Shown: positions 33,365 through 45,227 of the stretch, one piece after another
How positions within the stretch are numbered: position 1 is the stretch's first letter
How the letters are laid out: every line of letters starts with the position of its first letter
Translations under genes and position numbers: made by a program
Assembly: GCA_035048495.1 (NCBI GenBank)
Contig: CM068544.1
Coordinates: 12,084,138 to 12,148,137, forward strand
Direction: 5' to 3'
From: Euptelea pleiosperma
Lineage: Eukaryota; Streptophyta; Magnoliopsida; Ranunculales; Eupteleaceae
DNA: 64,000 nucleotides
The notes under the pieces: model-generated
What the model was told of the DNA's origin: nothing
What the model saw: the letters and a program-made list of their open reading frames with translations, nothing else
Database searches by the model: none

Positions 33365-36300
33365 ATGCCCGTTTGGAATCGTCCGAACAAGCGCTTGATT
33401 CGATCTGAGAATCACGTCCCTACAGTGGATCCTCCACTGAATTCTTCCCCATCTCTTTCCCCACCCGCCTCCCCCAGTACTACTACCTTTGTAGTCATGG
33501 CAGTCGAACGACCTCTTATCGAGACGTTCGCTCCTATCTCTGCCAATCCGCCCACCTGCATTGTTCTCCCACCTACTACGGCGGTACAATTTGAGATCAG
33601 GCCACAGACGATCCAAATGCTGCCAACCTTTCGTGGTCTCCCAAGAGAAGACCCATATTCCCATATTAGGGAATTCCAACATGTCATCCTACTTTTCAAA
33701 AATCAGAACCTCGATGATGACAATGTCCGTCTGCGAGTTTTCCCATTCTCGCTCAAAGACAGAGCCTCAGATTGGCTCTACTCCTTACCCGCTGATTCAA
33801 TCAGCAGTTGGAAAGAATTGGTGGGCAAATTCATGTCTAAATTCTACCCCATGACTCGGACCAACCAAATGAAGCAACTCATTCAGGACTTTAGACAGAA
33901 GTCCGATGAGAAATTTTTTGAAGCATGGGATAGATTCCAAGACTACCTGACTACGTGTCCCCACCATAGCATCGACAAGGGCAATCTTGTCCATGTCTTC
34001 TACAAGGGACTTACTGATGAGTCCCGGACCATGGTAGAGTCAATGTGCCAAGGAAAATTCCTGCACCAAACTCCGACCGATGCATACAAATTCTTGGGAG
34101 AGTTAGGAGAAAACTCTCAACATTGGACGACTGACTCAGAGTTTAGTCGAACCACTTCGGTCCAAAGGACAACCAAGGGACATGATGCTACTGCTGATAC
34201 TGAGCTTCGATCAGTCATTCAAGAGTTGAGCAAGTCAGTCTCGGCACTGGCTGTGTCTGTACAAAAGCCTACTCAACAATCTACCCCAGTCATGCATGTG
34301 GGACACGAGAGCCCTATGGAATCCTGCACCCTCTGTCTGCAACCCTCCCATACTACTGAGCATTGTCCTTTGAATGAAGGGTGGTCTAATCCTCTTCAGG
34401 AAGAAGTTTGTGCTTTCAGCACATACAAACCACCCACTCAGAACTCGTATAGTCAATCTTATCATCCGGACACGAGAAACCACCCTAACTTTTCTTGGAG
34501 GCCTCAGTCTACTCAACCACAAGCTCAACCTCCACGTCAACCTCAGGGCATGTATCCTCCTGGGTTCAATCAACCCAATAGGCAATTCAATCAGGGTCAG
34601 TACCAGCAGAATCAGTACCCATCTACTCAGAACCAGCAATTCCAACAGGGTCAATACTCTGGACAACAGAGCACATTTCAGAATCAGCAAAGAGTTCCCC
34701 AGAACTTTCAGAACCAACAGATTGTCCCAACTAATTCTTCCGCCTATAACTATAATGCCCCGATGAGCTCGAGTCGCGAATTGGTGCCTCAGCTCCCTTT
34801 AGCTGTTCCCCAACAGTCGGTCCCCAAATCTGCTATCGAAGACCTTCTAGCTCAACTCATTACTCAGCAACAACAATCTATGCAACGCCTAGAGCAACAG
34901 CAACAGCAATCCATGCTTCGTCTAGAGCAACGTCTAGGTAACTTGGAAGCTGAGAAAGCTAAGGGGATCTTTCCTAGCCAACCCATTGCAAACCCTAAAG
35001 GAAATGCCAAAGGGGCAGTATATGAGATCGAATCCCAATCTCAAAGCCAGAATGAGAAGTGTCAAGGGGAGGTGCAAGCTGTAACCACCCTACGATCTGG
35101 AAAAACTGTGGACATGGGAGTCCAACCACCACCGGTGCCATCTCCAGCACCCATCACTCGCACCGTGGAAACTAGTCCAAATCCTACCTCTGCTTCTTCT
35201 ACCTCTGCACCAACATCAGATATCCCTGTGCAGAAATCTAAGGCTAAAGACAAACCCATTTGTCGAGTAAAGCCTCCCTTCCCGGACAGACTTGTCCAAG
35301 ATAAGCGGGATCAGCAATTCTCTGAAATCTTAGATGTCTTTAAAGACGTCCAGATCAATATCCCATTCCTTTCTGCTATCAAGCAAATCCCTTCCTATGC
35401 CAAATTCCTCAAGGACTTGTGCACAGTTAAGCGGCGTACGCATGTACCCAAAGCTGCCTTTTTGGCCGAAAAAGCTACCGCGTTCATTCAACGCAATAGT
35501 GTGATCAAACACAAGGATCCAGGTAGCCCAACTGTCCAATGTGAAATTGGAGACAACTTTAGCTGCACTGCCTTGCTAGATTTAGGGGCTAGCGTTAACC
35601 TCATACCGTTCTCGGTATATCAGCAGTTAGGACTGAAAGATATGAAGCCTACCAATGTCACCCTGAAATTGGCTGATCAGTCCATCAAGATTCCAAGAGG
35701 AATCATTGAGGATGTCCTAGTAAAAGTTGCTGACTTTTATTATCCTGTGGACTTTATCATTCTAGACACCGAGCCGTGTCAGGATAACCGCATTCCGGTC
35801 ATCTTAGGCCGTCCATTCCTTGCCACCGCGAATGCACACATCGGTTGCCGGGACGGAAACATGTCCATTGCTTTCGGAAACCTCAAAGCTGAGGTCAATA
35901 TCTTTCGTTTAATGCAACAAGATGCCGATCGCGAAGTGACCGATGAAATGTGTGCCGTTGAGAGTCTAATCCCGGACTCCACCGAAGATATTCTTAAACA
36001 GTGTCTAGCACACTTTGGGGCTGACTTTGCAACAGAGTCAGCTATTTCTGATCTCAATGATCTTTTGGAGACTGCTCCACTGCTAGAGATCCCCGCTCCA
36101 CTCATCGAGTTCGAGCCTCTGATAACCATGGCCAGAGAACCCATCATTCCTTTACCTACTGAAGTCAAACCTCTTCAATCCGTGTCTTCTGTGACACCTA
36201 TTTCTACTCCATCTGCTCCAAAATTGGAGCTTAAGCCTCTTCCAACAGATCTTTCCTATGCCTATCTTGGTTCTAAGGAAACCTACCCTGTCATTATTGC

Positions 36301-39130
36301 TTCCGCTTTGTCTGAGAGTGAACGTAAGAAACTTCTCGAGTTGCTCAACGAGCACAAATCTGCGATAGGTTGGACTATAGATGATATTCGTGGCATAGAC
36401 CCCTCGGTGTGCCAACATCACATCTATCTCGAGGATGAATCCAAAACCTCTCGAGAACACCAGAGGAGGTTGAACCCCGTCTTGAAGGATGTAGTCCGGG
36501 ATGAGGTCCTTAAACTGTTAGATGCGGGTATCATTTATCCCATCTCCGATAGCAAATGGGTGAGTCCTATTCATGTCGTCCCTAAAAAGGCAGGATTCAC
36601 AGTTGTGGAAAATGAGAACAAGGAAATGGTAACCCAGCGCCTGAAGAAAGGGTGGAGAGTCTGCATCGATTACCGACGACTCAACACCAACACTAAGAAG
36701 GACCATTTTCCTTTACCCTTCATAGACCAGATGTTGGAGAGACTAGCAGGTCATTCCTATTACTGCTTCCTTGATGGTTACTCAGGGTATAATCAAATAC
36801 CCATCGCCCCTGAGGATCACGAGAAGACAACTTTCACCTGTCCCTTTGGCACTTTTGCCTACAAGCGCATGCCCTTTGGCCTCTGCAATGCACCCGCGAC
36901 CTTTCAAAGGTGTATGATGAGCATATTCTCTGACATGGTGGAAAAATTCCTCGAAGTCTTTATGGACGACTTCTCAGTCTTTGGGTCATCCTTTGATGAC
37001 TGTCTGAACCATCTAGGGCTGGTACTTCAACGCTGTCAGGACAAGCGACTTGTCCTCAATTGGGAGAAATGCCACTTCATGGTGAAGAAGGGCATTGTTC
37101 TGGGACATGTCATTTCCCATCAGGGCATTGAGGTCGACAAAGCTAAAATCGATATCATCTCGACCTTGCCCATTCCTAAGTCCGTACGTGACATCCGATC
37201 CTTTTTGGGACACGGAGGATTCTATAGGCGATTCATCAAGGACTTCTCTCAAATCGCTCGACCTCTGTCCCATCTTCTGGCTAAAGATAGTCCTTTCGAC
37301 TTTAATGCTGACTGTGTCAAGGCATTTGAGCGTCTCAAATCTGAGCTCACTACTGCGCCCATTATCCGTCCCCCGGACTGGACTCTACCTTTCGAGGTAA
37401 TGTGCGATGCTTCTGACTACGCATTAGGCGCCGTTCTAGGGCAGAGAGTTGACAAAAGGTCACACGTGATCTACTACGCGAGCAAAACTCTTAACTCTGC
37501 CCAAATGAATTACTCTACCACTGAGAAAGAACTCCTGGCGGTAGTCTTCGCCCTTGATAAATTCCGTCAGTACCTCTTAGCCACTAAGGTGGTTGTGTAC
37601 ACTGATCATGCAGCCCTTCGTTATCTCATGTCGAAAAAGGAAACCAAACCTCGATTAATTCAATGGATTCTCTTACTGCAGGAATTCGACCTCGAGATTA
37701 AGGATAAGAAAGGAACTGAGAATGTAGTGGCTGATCACTTGTCTAGACTGACTTTAGAGTCATCCTTCGACACCCAGCCCATCCCTGAAACCTTTCCAGA
37801 CGAACAACTGTTCGCCATCTCTGTTAATCCTTGGTATGCTGACATTGTCAATTACCTTGTCACCGAAGAAATGCCGTCACACTGGTCAAAACAGGACAAA
37901 AGCCAATTCCTAGCAAGAGTTAAGTACTACTCTTGGGATGACCCTTATTTGTATAAATACTGTCCTGACCAGATCATTCGTCTCTGTGTCCCTGAGTCGG
38001 ACCAACTCAATATCTTATCCTCGTGTCATGACCAACCTTGTGGTGGTCATTTCAGCACTAAGAAGACTGCAGAAAAAGTGCTGCAATGCGGATTCTACTG
38101 GCCCACATTATTTAAAGATGCCCACATCTACAGCAAAACCTGTCCTAATTGCCAGCATCTAGGCCGCATCTCCCAGAGGAACATGATGCCCCTCACTCCC
38201 ATCCAGGTCGATGAAATATTTGACATTTGGGGCATCGACTTCATGGGCCCCTTTCCCGTTTCCTATGGTTTTGAGTACATTCTCCTTGCGGTAGACTATG
38301 TATCCAAATGGATAGAAGCCATTCCCACCAAGACCAATGACCACAAAGTAGTGGTCAAATTCCTAAAGGAGTTCATTTTCGCTCGATTCGGTGCCCCTAA
38401 GGCCATCATCAGTGATGGGGGCACCCATTTCTGCAATAAGATATTCGAGAACTTAATGAAGAAGTATGGGGTAACCCACAAGGTTGCCCTAGCTTATCAT
38501 CCGCAGACTAGTGGTCAAGTAGAGGTCTCTAATCGTCAGATCAAGCAGATCTTGGAGAAGACAGTCAATACCACACGTAAAGACTGGTCTACTCGTCTCA
38601 CTGATGCTTTATGGGCATACAGAACCGCCTACAAGACCCCACTCAATATGTCTCCCTATCGTCTCGTCTTTGGGAAACCCTGTCATCTACCGATAGAGAT
38701 TGAACATCGTGCTCTGTGGGCCATTAAGAAGCTCAACTTCGACCTCGACTCTGCAGGGGAAGAGCGAAAACTTCAAATGAATGAGTTAGAAGAACTCAGA
38801 AATGATGCCTACAACTTGTCCAAGAATTACAAAGCCAAAATGAAGTGGATACATGACAAGAGCATCCTCAGGAAAGAGTTCCATCCAGGACAGAAGGTCC
38901 TTCTTTATAATTCTCGTCTCCATCTCTTCCCTGGGAAACTGAAATCTAGGTGGACCGGTCCTTATACGGTCACCGCAGTCACACCCTTCGGGGCAATCAC
39001 TATTGAGGATCCCAAGGATCACTCCTCATTCCAGGTCAATGGTCAGCGTCTTAAGCAATTCCATGAACTTGATGTGTCGTTCATTCAGACTTTTGAAATT
39101 GATCTCATCGATCCTGTCTATGTCGACTGA
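33365..39130 (+). CDS. Gag-Pol polyprotein of E2, uninterrupted (1921 aa)
   Basis: One frame encodes the whole replication machinery of the retrotransposon. The first ATG, 33365, is shared with E1 and E3; the ATG at 33497 is an alternative Gag start. Domains in order: retrotransposon Gag (about residues 90-260), CCHC knuckle C321-C324-H329-C334, a Gln-rich linker (about 370-530), aspartic protease with DLGAS (D739), RT with YRRLN (near 1103) and FMDD (1199-1202), RNase H (D1348), integrase zinc finger (HX6H then CPNC), and catalytic D1625-D1684-E1720 with D,D35E spacing. The stop TGA is followed by a hairpin. There is no frameshift between Gag and Pol, so Gag excess would need another mechanism. 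It differs from E3 at roughly 40 residues. Athila lineage is likely; no env is attached. Confidence 0.95.
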   Translation: MPVWNRPNKRLIRSENHVPTVDPPLNSSPSLSPPASPSTTTFVVMAVERPLIETFAPISANPPTCIVLPPTTAVQFEIRPQTIQMLPTFRGLPREDPYSHIREFQHVILLFKNQNLDDDNVRLRVFPFSLKDRASDWLYSLPADSISSWKELVGKFMSKFYPMTRTNQMKQLIQDFRQKSDEKFFEAWDRFQDYLTTCPHHSIDKGNLVHVFYKGLTDESRTMVESMCQGKFLHQTPTDAYKFLGELGENSQHWTTDSEFSRTTSVQRTTKGHDATADTELRSVIQELSKSVSALAVSVQKPTQQSTPVMHVGHESPMESCTLCLQPSHTTEHCPLNEGWSNPLQEEVCAFSTYKPPTQNSYSQSYHPDTRNHPNFSWRPQSTQPQAQPPRQPQGMYPPGFNQPNRQFNQGQYQQNQYPSTQNQQFQQGQYSGQQSTFQNQQRVPQNFQNQQIVPTNSSAYNYNAPMSSSRELVPQLPLAVPQQSVPKSAIEDLLAQLITQQQQSMQRLEQQQQQSMLRLEQRLGNLEAEKAKGIFPSQPIANPKGNAKGAVYEIESQSQSQNEKCQGEVQAVTTLRSGKTVDMGVQPPPVPSPAPITRTVETSPNPTSASSTSAPTSDIPVQKSKAKDKPICRVKPPFPDRLVQDKRDQQFSEILDVFKDVQINIPFLSAIKQIPSYAKFLKDLCTVKRRTHVPKAAFLAEKATAFIQRNSVIKHKDPGSPTVQCEIGDNFSCTALLDLGASVNLIPFSVYQQLGLKDMKPTNVTLKLADQSIKIPRGIIEDVLVKVADFYYPVDFIILDTEPCQDNRIPVILGRPFLATANAHIGCRDGNMSIAFGNLKAEVNIFRLMQQDADREVTDEMCAVESLIPDSTEDILKQCLAHFGADFATESAISDLNDLLETAPLLEIPAPLIEFEPLITMAREPIIPLPTEVKPLQSVSSVTPISTPSAPKLELKPLPTDLSYAYLGSKETYPVIIASALSESERKKLLELLNEHKSAIGWTIDDIRGIDPSVCQHHIYLEDESKTSREHQRRLNPVLKDVVRDEVLKLLDAGIIYPISDSKWVSPIHVVPKKAGFTVVENENKEMVTQRLKKGWRVCIDYRRLNTNTKKDHFPLPFIDQMLERLAGHSYYCFLDGYSGYNQIPIAPEDHEKTTFTCPFGTFAYKRMPFGLCNAPATFQRCMMSIFSDMVEKFLEVFMDDFSVFGSSFDDCLNHLGLVLQRCQDKRLVLNWEKCHFMVKKGIVLGHVISHQGIEVDKAKIDIISTLPIPKSVRDIRSFLGHGGFYRRFIKDFSQIARPLSHLLAKDSPFDFNADCVKAFERLKSELTTAPIIRPPDWTLPFEVMCDASDYALGAVLGQRVDKRSHVIYYASKTLNSAQMNYSTTEKELLAVVFALDKFRQYLLATKVVVYTDHAALRYLMSKKETKPRLIQWILLLQEFDLEIKDKKGTENVVADHLSRLTLESSFDTQPIPETFPDEQLFAISVNPWYADIVNYLVTEEMPSHWSKQDKSQFLARVKYYSWDDPYLYKYCPDQIIRLCVPESDQLNILSSCHDQPCGGHFSTKKTAEKVLQCGFYWPTLFKDAHIYSKTCPNCQHLGRISQRNMMPLTPIQVDEIFDIWGIDFMGPFPVSYGFEYILLAVDYVSKWIEAIPTKTNDHKVVVKFLKEFIFARFGAPKAIISDGGTHFCNKIFENLMKKYGVTHKVALAYHPQTSGQVEVSNRQIKQILEKTVNTTRKDWSTRLTDALWAYRTAYKTPLNMSPYRLVFGKPCHLPIEIEHRALWAIKKLNFDLDSAGEERKLQMNELEELRNDAYNLSKNYKAKMKWIHDKSILRKEFHPGQKVLLYNSRLHLFPGKLKSRWTGPYTVTAVTPFGAITIEDPKDHSSFQVNGQRLKQFHELDVSFIQTFEIDLIDPVYVD

Positions 39131-39164
39131 TGATCTACTCAGTCTCCTGTGCTCCAACTTGGTT

Positions 39165-39183
39165 GGGGGTGCCTGTCACCCCC
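39165..39183 (+). other. Hairpin after the gag-pol stop
   Basis: GGGGGTG and CACCCCC arms flank loop CCTGT. E3 has the same at 59484-59502; E1 keeps both arms with a different loop (20728-20746). The G-rich arm belongs to a TTGGGGGTG tract. Confidence 0.8.
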
Positions 39184-39420
39184 GTCATGTCTGGCTGAAG
39201 ACGTAAAACTTAGCGCTTTCGGAAAGGCAATTCCGGTATTCCTAGAGTACATGAGTCTCATGCATTTGTTATTACTGTTATATCTCTGAAAATGCAGGTA
39301 CATTCATTCTCCCGATCATCAGGTACCAAACACTGTCGAATTTCTGCCGACTTGGTAACATCCTTCCTGAACTTTTGCATCATCATCACTGAATTTTTAT
39401 CATTTTATGTCCCGGTAATG

Positions 39421-39438
39421 AGCACCGAGGACGGTGCT
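39421..39438 (+). other. Conserved 3'UTR palindrome beside a second PPT-like tract
   Basis: AGCACCG-AGGA-CGGTGCT, followed 10-15 bp later by TTGGGGGTGGG. Identical in E1 (20971-20988) and E3 (59740-59757). Confidence 0.8.
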
Positions 39439-41026
39439 ATATTTTGGTTGGGGGTGGGTATTTACCAAAACTCATGTATTCCTTTTGATAAATATATAAA
39501 AAAAAAAAAAAAAAAAAAGAAGGTTGTTTTTGGGGTGATTTCCGATGTTCTCCAAAAGTTTTCTAGAATTTCAAAAATGTGTCAAATACCCTGACTTTGA
39601 TTAGCTGAAAACCTCCGTTAAGTCAGTATTGAGGATGTCAATTTTTGTTTAAGGTTAGCTTTGAGTCAAGTCAAGCGTGGCTACAGCAGGTTTGAAAACT
39701 CAGAAAAACTCAGATTTGGCACAATTGTACACTATCAACATCAGAGTCATCCTAAGTTTTGAAACTCTAGAGATCCTGTGAGAATAATTGTGGAGACCTA
39801 ACCCAGTGAGCTTTCGAGCCTTTAATCAATTCAGAGTGTTATACAACAATTCTGAGTCACAAGATGACTCACTATTCTTCATGCCCGCAATATTCGTTGA
39901 GAGATCTCATTATCTTTTGCTTTGATCATAAAACTCGGAACGACATCAACATTGGATTACTACGACAGAACCTTCTTTGTATCCAGTCAAGACAGTATAC
40001 ATGATAGTGCAAACCCTAGAAAATGATTTAGGCCATTTTTTCTGAACCATTCAGCCTTTTTACTCACCTGAATTATACTTCACTAGAAACCCCTTGAACC
40101 CTTCTATAAAAGCCTTTTCTTTGTAAGCCCATTAACCAAAAACCCAGTTTAGCTACGAAGTGTTACTAGCTACCCTACTTTTGAGAAGGATAAAAAATAA
40201 CTGATGTGGGTGTACCGTGAAAAGAAAAGTAAAGAAGAAAAATCAAAAGGAAAAGAAAGTGGTTCAAGCTGAAAACAAAATATGGAAAGAAAGTATGAAA
40301 AAGTGCTGAAAAGAAATTGAGCAGTCTCAAAAATATCAAGAACAAGAGAAAAATATGAAAAAAAGGAAAAAGAACCAGATAATGGTGTTACGTCGCAGGA
40401 AAAATGCAAGAAAATGACAATATCCTCTCAAGATCTTTGAAATCCTGTATCCCTTTATCTCTCTACACCTGACCTAAGCCTCATTACAACCCAGGAAAGT
40501 CCTACTTGATTCTAGGATAGTACGATCATAAAATGTGGAGATTGGAGAAAGAGAAGCTATAGAGTTTGATCTGACGTTCCCGAGTGAAGTGGTATTCCAA
40601 TCATGAGATCTTCTTCTGTTAAAGATGTCCTTCCTTCAAATAAAACATATGTGAGATCTTTTGCCTCTTTATATTAAATATATCTCCTCACATATAAATT
40701 GAGAGAAAAGAAGAAAACCCTTCTTGTGTGATTCTATTCTGAGTGCTAAACATGTGAGATTTGAGGTCGAGGCATAAAAACTTAGAGGTGATTTGAAAAT
40801 CTTTACTGTCGGATGATGAGAATGTTGAGCACACACACACGCAGAGTCTGAATATTCTGGGTCATGATTATCAGTCTGTAGTCTTGCCAAAACTCTCCAA
40901 CTCTTCGCTAGCATGTAACTATTTTTGCATCAATTCAATGATTTGACGAACGGTGTTTTCCCTGAGCTAATATGAAAAAGTGTGCAGCATGTGCAGAGCC
41001 CTTTTAAGCTCACTTATTTCGCACTA

Positions 41027-41062
41027 ATTGCCAAGGATTGGCAATATGCTGGTTGGGGGTTG
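41027..41062 (+). other. E2 polypurine tract with upstream hairpin
   Basis: ATTGCCAA-GGA-TTGGCAAT (41027-41045) precedes GGTTGGGGGTTG (41051-41062), which abuts the 3' LTR and should prime plus-strand synthesis. Confidence 0.85.
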
Positions 41063-43905
41063 TGATATTCGCTCAAAAGTGCTTATTTTAAGCAATTATC
41101 CTGTTAGCGTTATTGCATTCTCCCACATTAAAATACTCTATTTATCTACTTTTCTACGTAAGAGTCTCTTTTGTTGCGTAGAACACACTTTTCTGGACGA
41201 AATGGTATATTTGCATGCATTAAACACATTTTCGAAAGTCTAGACATGAAGTCATTCTGATAGAGTCTCATTACGCGCTTCTTCTGTCGCAGGAAACCCC
41301 GATGGGACGATTCTCGAGACTTGTGGGCCCAAATCGATCATGAGAGCCCATTATCAAAGCTTAAAGAGCCCACATGCTATGACTAGAAGATATGGGCCAA
41401 ATAGGGGCTGAATTAGAGGACCAAAAAGCCGGCCCAAATAACGAAGAGAGCAGGAGAGCCAATGACCAAGAGACGGACCAAAGCGTTTAAAGCCACATGA
41501 GTCAGCAAAGAATGATAGTCGACTCTACTGGAGAAGCGTGAGGATGGTCACAGTGAAGACCAGGGTTCCAGACCCTCCGCCAGTGCTTTTTTCCATTTTT
41601 TTTGATACTTTTTCTCTCATCTCTCCTTATTCTCTCTCTCTCTTCATCTCTCGGTCCTCGAATCTACTGACCTAACCCCAGAACTCCTGCCCATCAGCTC
41701 TATCTCATCTCCCTTAGCTTTCTGACCGTTGGATCTTCCATCGGACCGTTGGATCTTCAATCGGACCGTTGGATCTCTTTAGATCCGTCGATCCACCAAT
41801 CTGAGTCCCAATCAAGTCACCATCCATCCGATCGCCATCAGAATGTCTATCACATCATCTTGTGAGACGATGGACATCATCAGTCCATGTGGGCCAATAG
41901 CCGGGCCCATCATCATCGACCCGCTGTCCGACCAGTTAGTGGACCCCGTGAATTTCAAAATAATTTTAATAAAAAATGGGGGGTCCACTAATTGGGGAGA
42001 TTCCCCATCATAAAGTAGGTTTTTACTTAAAAAAAAAAAAAAAAAATTTTTTTTTTTTTTTATTCAAAAAATACCCTATTTCCATTAATGGAAATAGGGA
42101 GCTTTATAAGAGGAGGGAGAAGGGTTCGTTCGAACCCTAATCCCCCCCCTTTCTCTTCCATTCTCTCCCCCTATCAATCCCGCACGGATCCCACCTCTCT
42201 TGGCGGCTGTTTTTCCTCGACTTCTCCTCCATCTTCGTCATCTTCTTCATCATTTTTCCACCGGAGTTGCAGCCTGCAACTCCGGCCACCACTGCAACAT
42301 CTCTTTGGCCCACGCCCTCATATTTTCTCCCCTCATTCTATTCTCTCTAGCTATCAAGCCATCACCACCAGTTTGGGTGGCGATCCCATTTCCGTCTCCT
42401 CTCTTGCTGCCTCTCCAACCCGCCTGCAAGGCCTAAAACTTGGCAGCGCCTCCACTCAACAACCGATCTCATCCTTCCATGCATGGCTATCAATCCCACC
42501 TGTAGCTCGCACCACAGCAACAGTAGCAACTCCCCCTAACCGATCGGTAAGTTCTTCTTCTTCTGCCTCTTCTAACAAGAAAACTTCCATTACCGGAGTT
42601 GCAGACCTGCAACTCCGGTCGTTCTGAAATAGCACCGCCTCTGCCGTCCTCACCTTGGACTCTAGTCCACCATTAAAGCCTCTCCCCACCTACTGCTATC
42701 ACGGCCTGCAACCTTTGCAGGCCGACCTTCTCTAGTCGTGTTCACTGATCTACAACCTCCACACAACCCATCCTCAACGTGATCTGGAGTTGCAGGTTCA
42801 CCGTCTCCTTCATCACCATCACGACCTGCAACTCTGAGTTGCAGGTCCGCCCTCATATTTTCTCCCCTCTCATCTCAACTCCTCTCTTCACCGTTCTTTC
42901 TCCCTTGAGAAAAGGAGAGCAAAAACAAGAAAAAAAAAAAAAAAATAAAATATTTTCAAGATCACCGGAGTTGCAACCTGCAACTCCGGCGAGCACCATT
43001 GAAACCGGCGACCTTCTTCTTTCTCTTTCCTTCTCTTCATCCCTCAAGCAAACCCAGCCACCGTCACCCTCCTCCTCTTCTTCACCGTTCCACAAACAAA
43101 AAGAAAAAAAAAAAAAACCAAAAAAGAGAAGAAGAAGAGGACGTCTGCCCTCCACCTCGCCTTCACATCAGTCTCCACTTGCAGCAACCAGCGCCTCCAT
43201 CATCACCGACTCCTACCTGCTGGAGTGCCAGCCCAGCTCGCCAGCAACCACCAAGGGTTCTCACTCTTGATGGCTCCTTCCACGGTCTCAACTCCATCAT
43301 GGCCGACCTACTACAAGTCCAAATCTGATCTCCTCCGTCGATGCCAAACTCTGATAAGTCCTATGGTAATACTCTCCTCTCTAAACTCAATCACTCAATT
43401 CTCTCTCTAAGCCTTTCCACTTTCTCTCTCTAGAATAGACCTCCTCTCTCTCTACCTTTCTCTCTCTATCTCCCTTCTATTTCATGCTTTCTAGTTAATT
43501 TTTGAAATTTATTTATGCACCAATCAGTTTCAAGATTATTGTAAGTTACTTTTCATTTGAATAAAGATGGTTAATTTCTTTAGTTTTGCTTATTATATTA
43601 TGTTCTTCTTATTTTCTCTCTCATCATTTTAGCAGATAATGGTTCACTCTAAAATTTATAAAATCAATCATATTTTAATCCCGTGATCATCATTCTCACC
43701 CTTCAATCTCTTCTTTTTAGCAATTTTTGAGAAAAACCCGTCATTTTATGTCCTTGATTTGCATGAACTAATCCCGAGTGCGGATCGACATCCGACACGA
43801 ATCCCTATACAAAAGCTCATATTTTGCAGGATAATCGGATCAAATTACAAATATTATTGAGATTAGGGTTTCCGTAACCAACGACGCGAAAAAACCCTAC
43901 TTTCA
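41063..43905 (+). repeat. E2 3' LTR
   Basis: 2843 bp, near-identical to the 5' LTR. Substitutions seen are near 29502/41762, 29962/42202, 30412/42662 and 30786/43036, plus A/T-run length changes and one C deletion near 42330. Confidence 0.95.
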
Positions 43906-43910
43906 CAAAT
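43906..43910 (+). repeat. E2 target site duplication, right copy
   Basis: CAAAT, matching 28799-28803. Confidence 0.92.
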
Positions 43911-44855
43911 GCCACCACTTTTTGAAAAGATTGAGAAAACATTCCTTTCTCTTGAAAAATGCTTTGATTCTTAAAAATTCTTTTTCAAAATTCTCTTCTT
44001 TCCTTCTTTAGCAGCTATTTCCTGTTTATGCCAGGCATATGGGTCCCACCGAGTGGCTGGGCCGTGGGTAATGGGTTCGCCCTTTGGCCCATGTGATAAA
44101 ATGGTGATGGCCACGAGATTTTAAGATAATGTGATGGATGATCAGGTGAATTTTCAATGATCGGATGGTAGAAGTGGGTGGCGATGATCAGGTGGATCAT
44201 CGGATGGTGGAGATGGGCCAAGGTAGGCTGTAGAATTGAGTGATCGAGGAATGAGAAAGGATCGGATGATTTGGATTGTGAGTAGAGAGAGAATGAAGAT
44301 CTAGAGAGAGGAGAGAGAAAATATTACAAAATAAAGAGAAAATGCTCGAAGAGGGTCTTGAACCTTGGTCTTTGACTTGGTCTTCTGCATGCTTCACCAA
44401 CTGAGCAAGCACTCGCCTTGTATTGGTATATAAGCTTTAATCTCCTTAGTTTCTTCTTTGAGGGCTTGTCTATCCTTCTCTCTTGGTCGTCCCTCGATTC
44501 TTTTGACTCGCTGGCTCTTCCCGTCTTTGGCCTATATCTTCTCATCTTCAGCTTGTTGGCTCTTGAGCTTTGATCCTAGGTTCTGGAAGTTGATTGTGGG
44601 CCCGCGTTCCATCAAAATTGCCCGATTATTGCTCCTACGATAGAAAAAATCGCGTAATGAGAATGACTTCGCATGTGGATCAAATAAATGCGTATGAATG
44701 CATGCGAATATACCATTTTAACCAGAAAAGTGTGTTCTACGGAATGAGAGAAGCTCTGACGTAGAAATGTTGATAAAAAATGCAGTTTTACGTAGAAGAG
44801 TGTGACAATGCTAAAAGGATAATTGCTTAAAATAAGCACTTTTGAGCGAATATCA
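43911..44855 (-). repeat. LTR B, right part
   Basis: Continuation of LTR B after E2, ending with GAGCGAATATCA, the complement of the LTR start. It contains the minus-strand tRNA-like segment. Confidence 0.87.
44354..44408 (-). other. tRNA-like segment in LTR B
   Basis: On the minus strand TTGCTCAGTTGG (44408-44397) followed by TGAAGC gives a D-arm-like stem; GGTTCAAGACC (44364-44354) is a full B-box match. Spacing is 55 nt end to end. Confidence 0.65.
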
Positions 44856-45227
44856 CAACCCCCAACCAGCATATTGCCAATCCTTGGCAATTAGTGCGAA
44901 ATGCATGAGCTCAGAAGGGTCTAGTACATGCTAAAAACTTGTTCTCATTACTCAGAAAAACTCTATTTTGTCAGTTCATTTCAAGGGTGAAAGTGATCAT
45001 TTAGGAGTTAGAACTTAGTCAGTAAAATGTAGCACATCTACTCGTGGACATTTGAACCAAAGATTACTCAGACTCAGCGTGTGTGTGTGCTCAACATCAT
45101 CCCTATCTGGCAGTTAGATTCTCTGATCACCTACAAGATTATATGCCTCGACCTCAATTTTCACTTGTATATCACTCAGAAGTAAGTCACATAGAAATGA
45201 TTTTATTCTTTTCTCTCAAGTTATATG
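44856..45227 (-). other. 3'UTR stub belonging to LTR B
   Basis: It starts with the polypurine tract complement and the TTGCCAA hairpin (44873-44891), and is colinear with the family 3'UTR in reverse until LTR C was inserted after TTATATG. Confidence 0.8.

Larger units (their letters stand above)
39131..41062 (+). other. E2 3'UTR, no env
   Basis: 1.93 kb between gag-pol and the 3' LTR. No ORF resembles an envelope-like protein. Features are three conserved hairpins, an A-run at 39498-39518, an AAAG-rich stretch near 40220-40390, ACACACACAC near 40832, and the polypurine tract at the end. Confidence 0.85.
28804..43905 (+). mobile_element. Complete Athila-like retrotransposon E2
   Basis: It is 15.1 kb with both LTRs, PBS, leader, an uninterrupted gag-pol, 3'UTR, polypurine tract and the perfect 5-bp duplication CAAAT. 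LTRs differ by four substitutions noticed by eye plus homopolymer and one-base indels, so insertion was recent. It sits inside LTR B. All parts needed for retrotransposition are visible; activity is not proven. Athila lineage is inferred from the RT/integrase type, tRNA-Asp PBS and long LTRs. Confidence 0.95.

Noticed and set aside
36965..36970. FMDD in place of YVDD/YMDD as a defective RT
   Set aside because: FMDD is the usual RT motif in this kind of Ty3/gypsy element, so it is not a loss.
39131..41062. Envelope-like ORF expected for some Athila elements
   Set aside because: No ORF longer than about 100 codons in sense orientation, and none conserved between E2 and E3.
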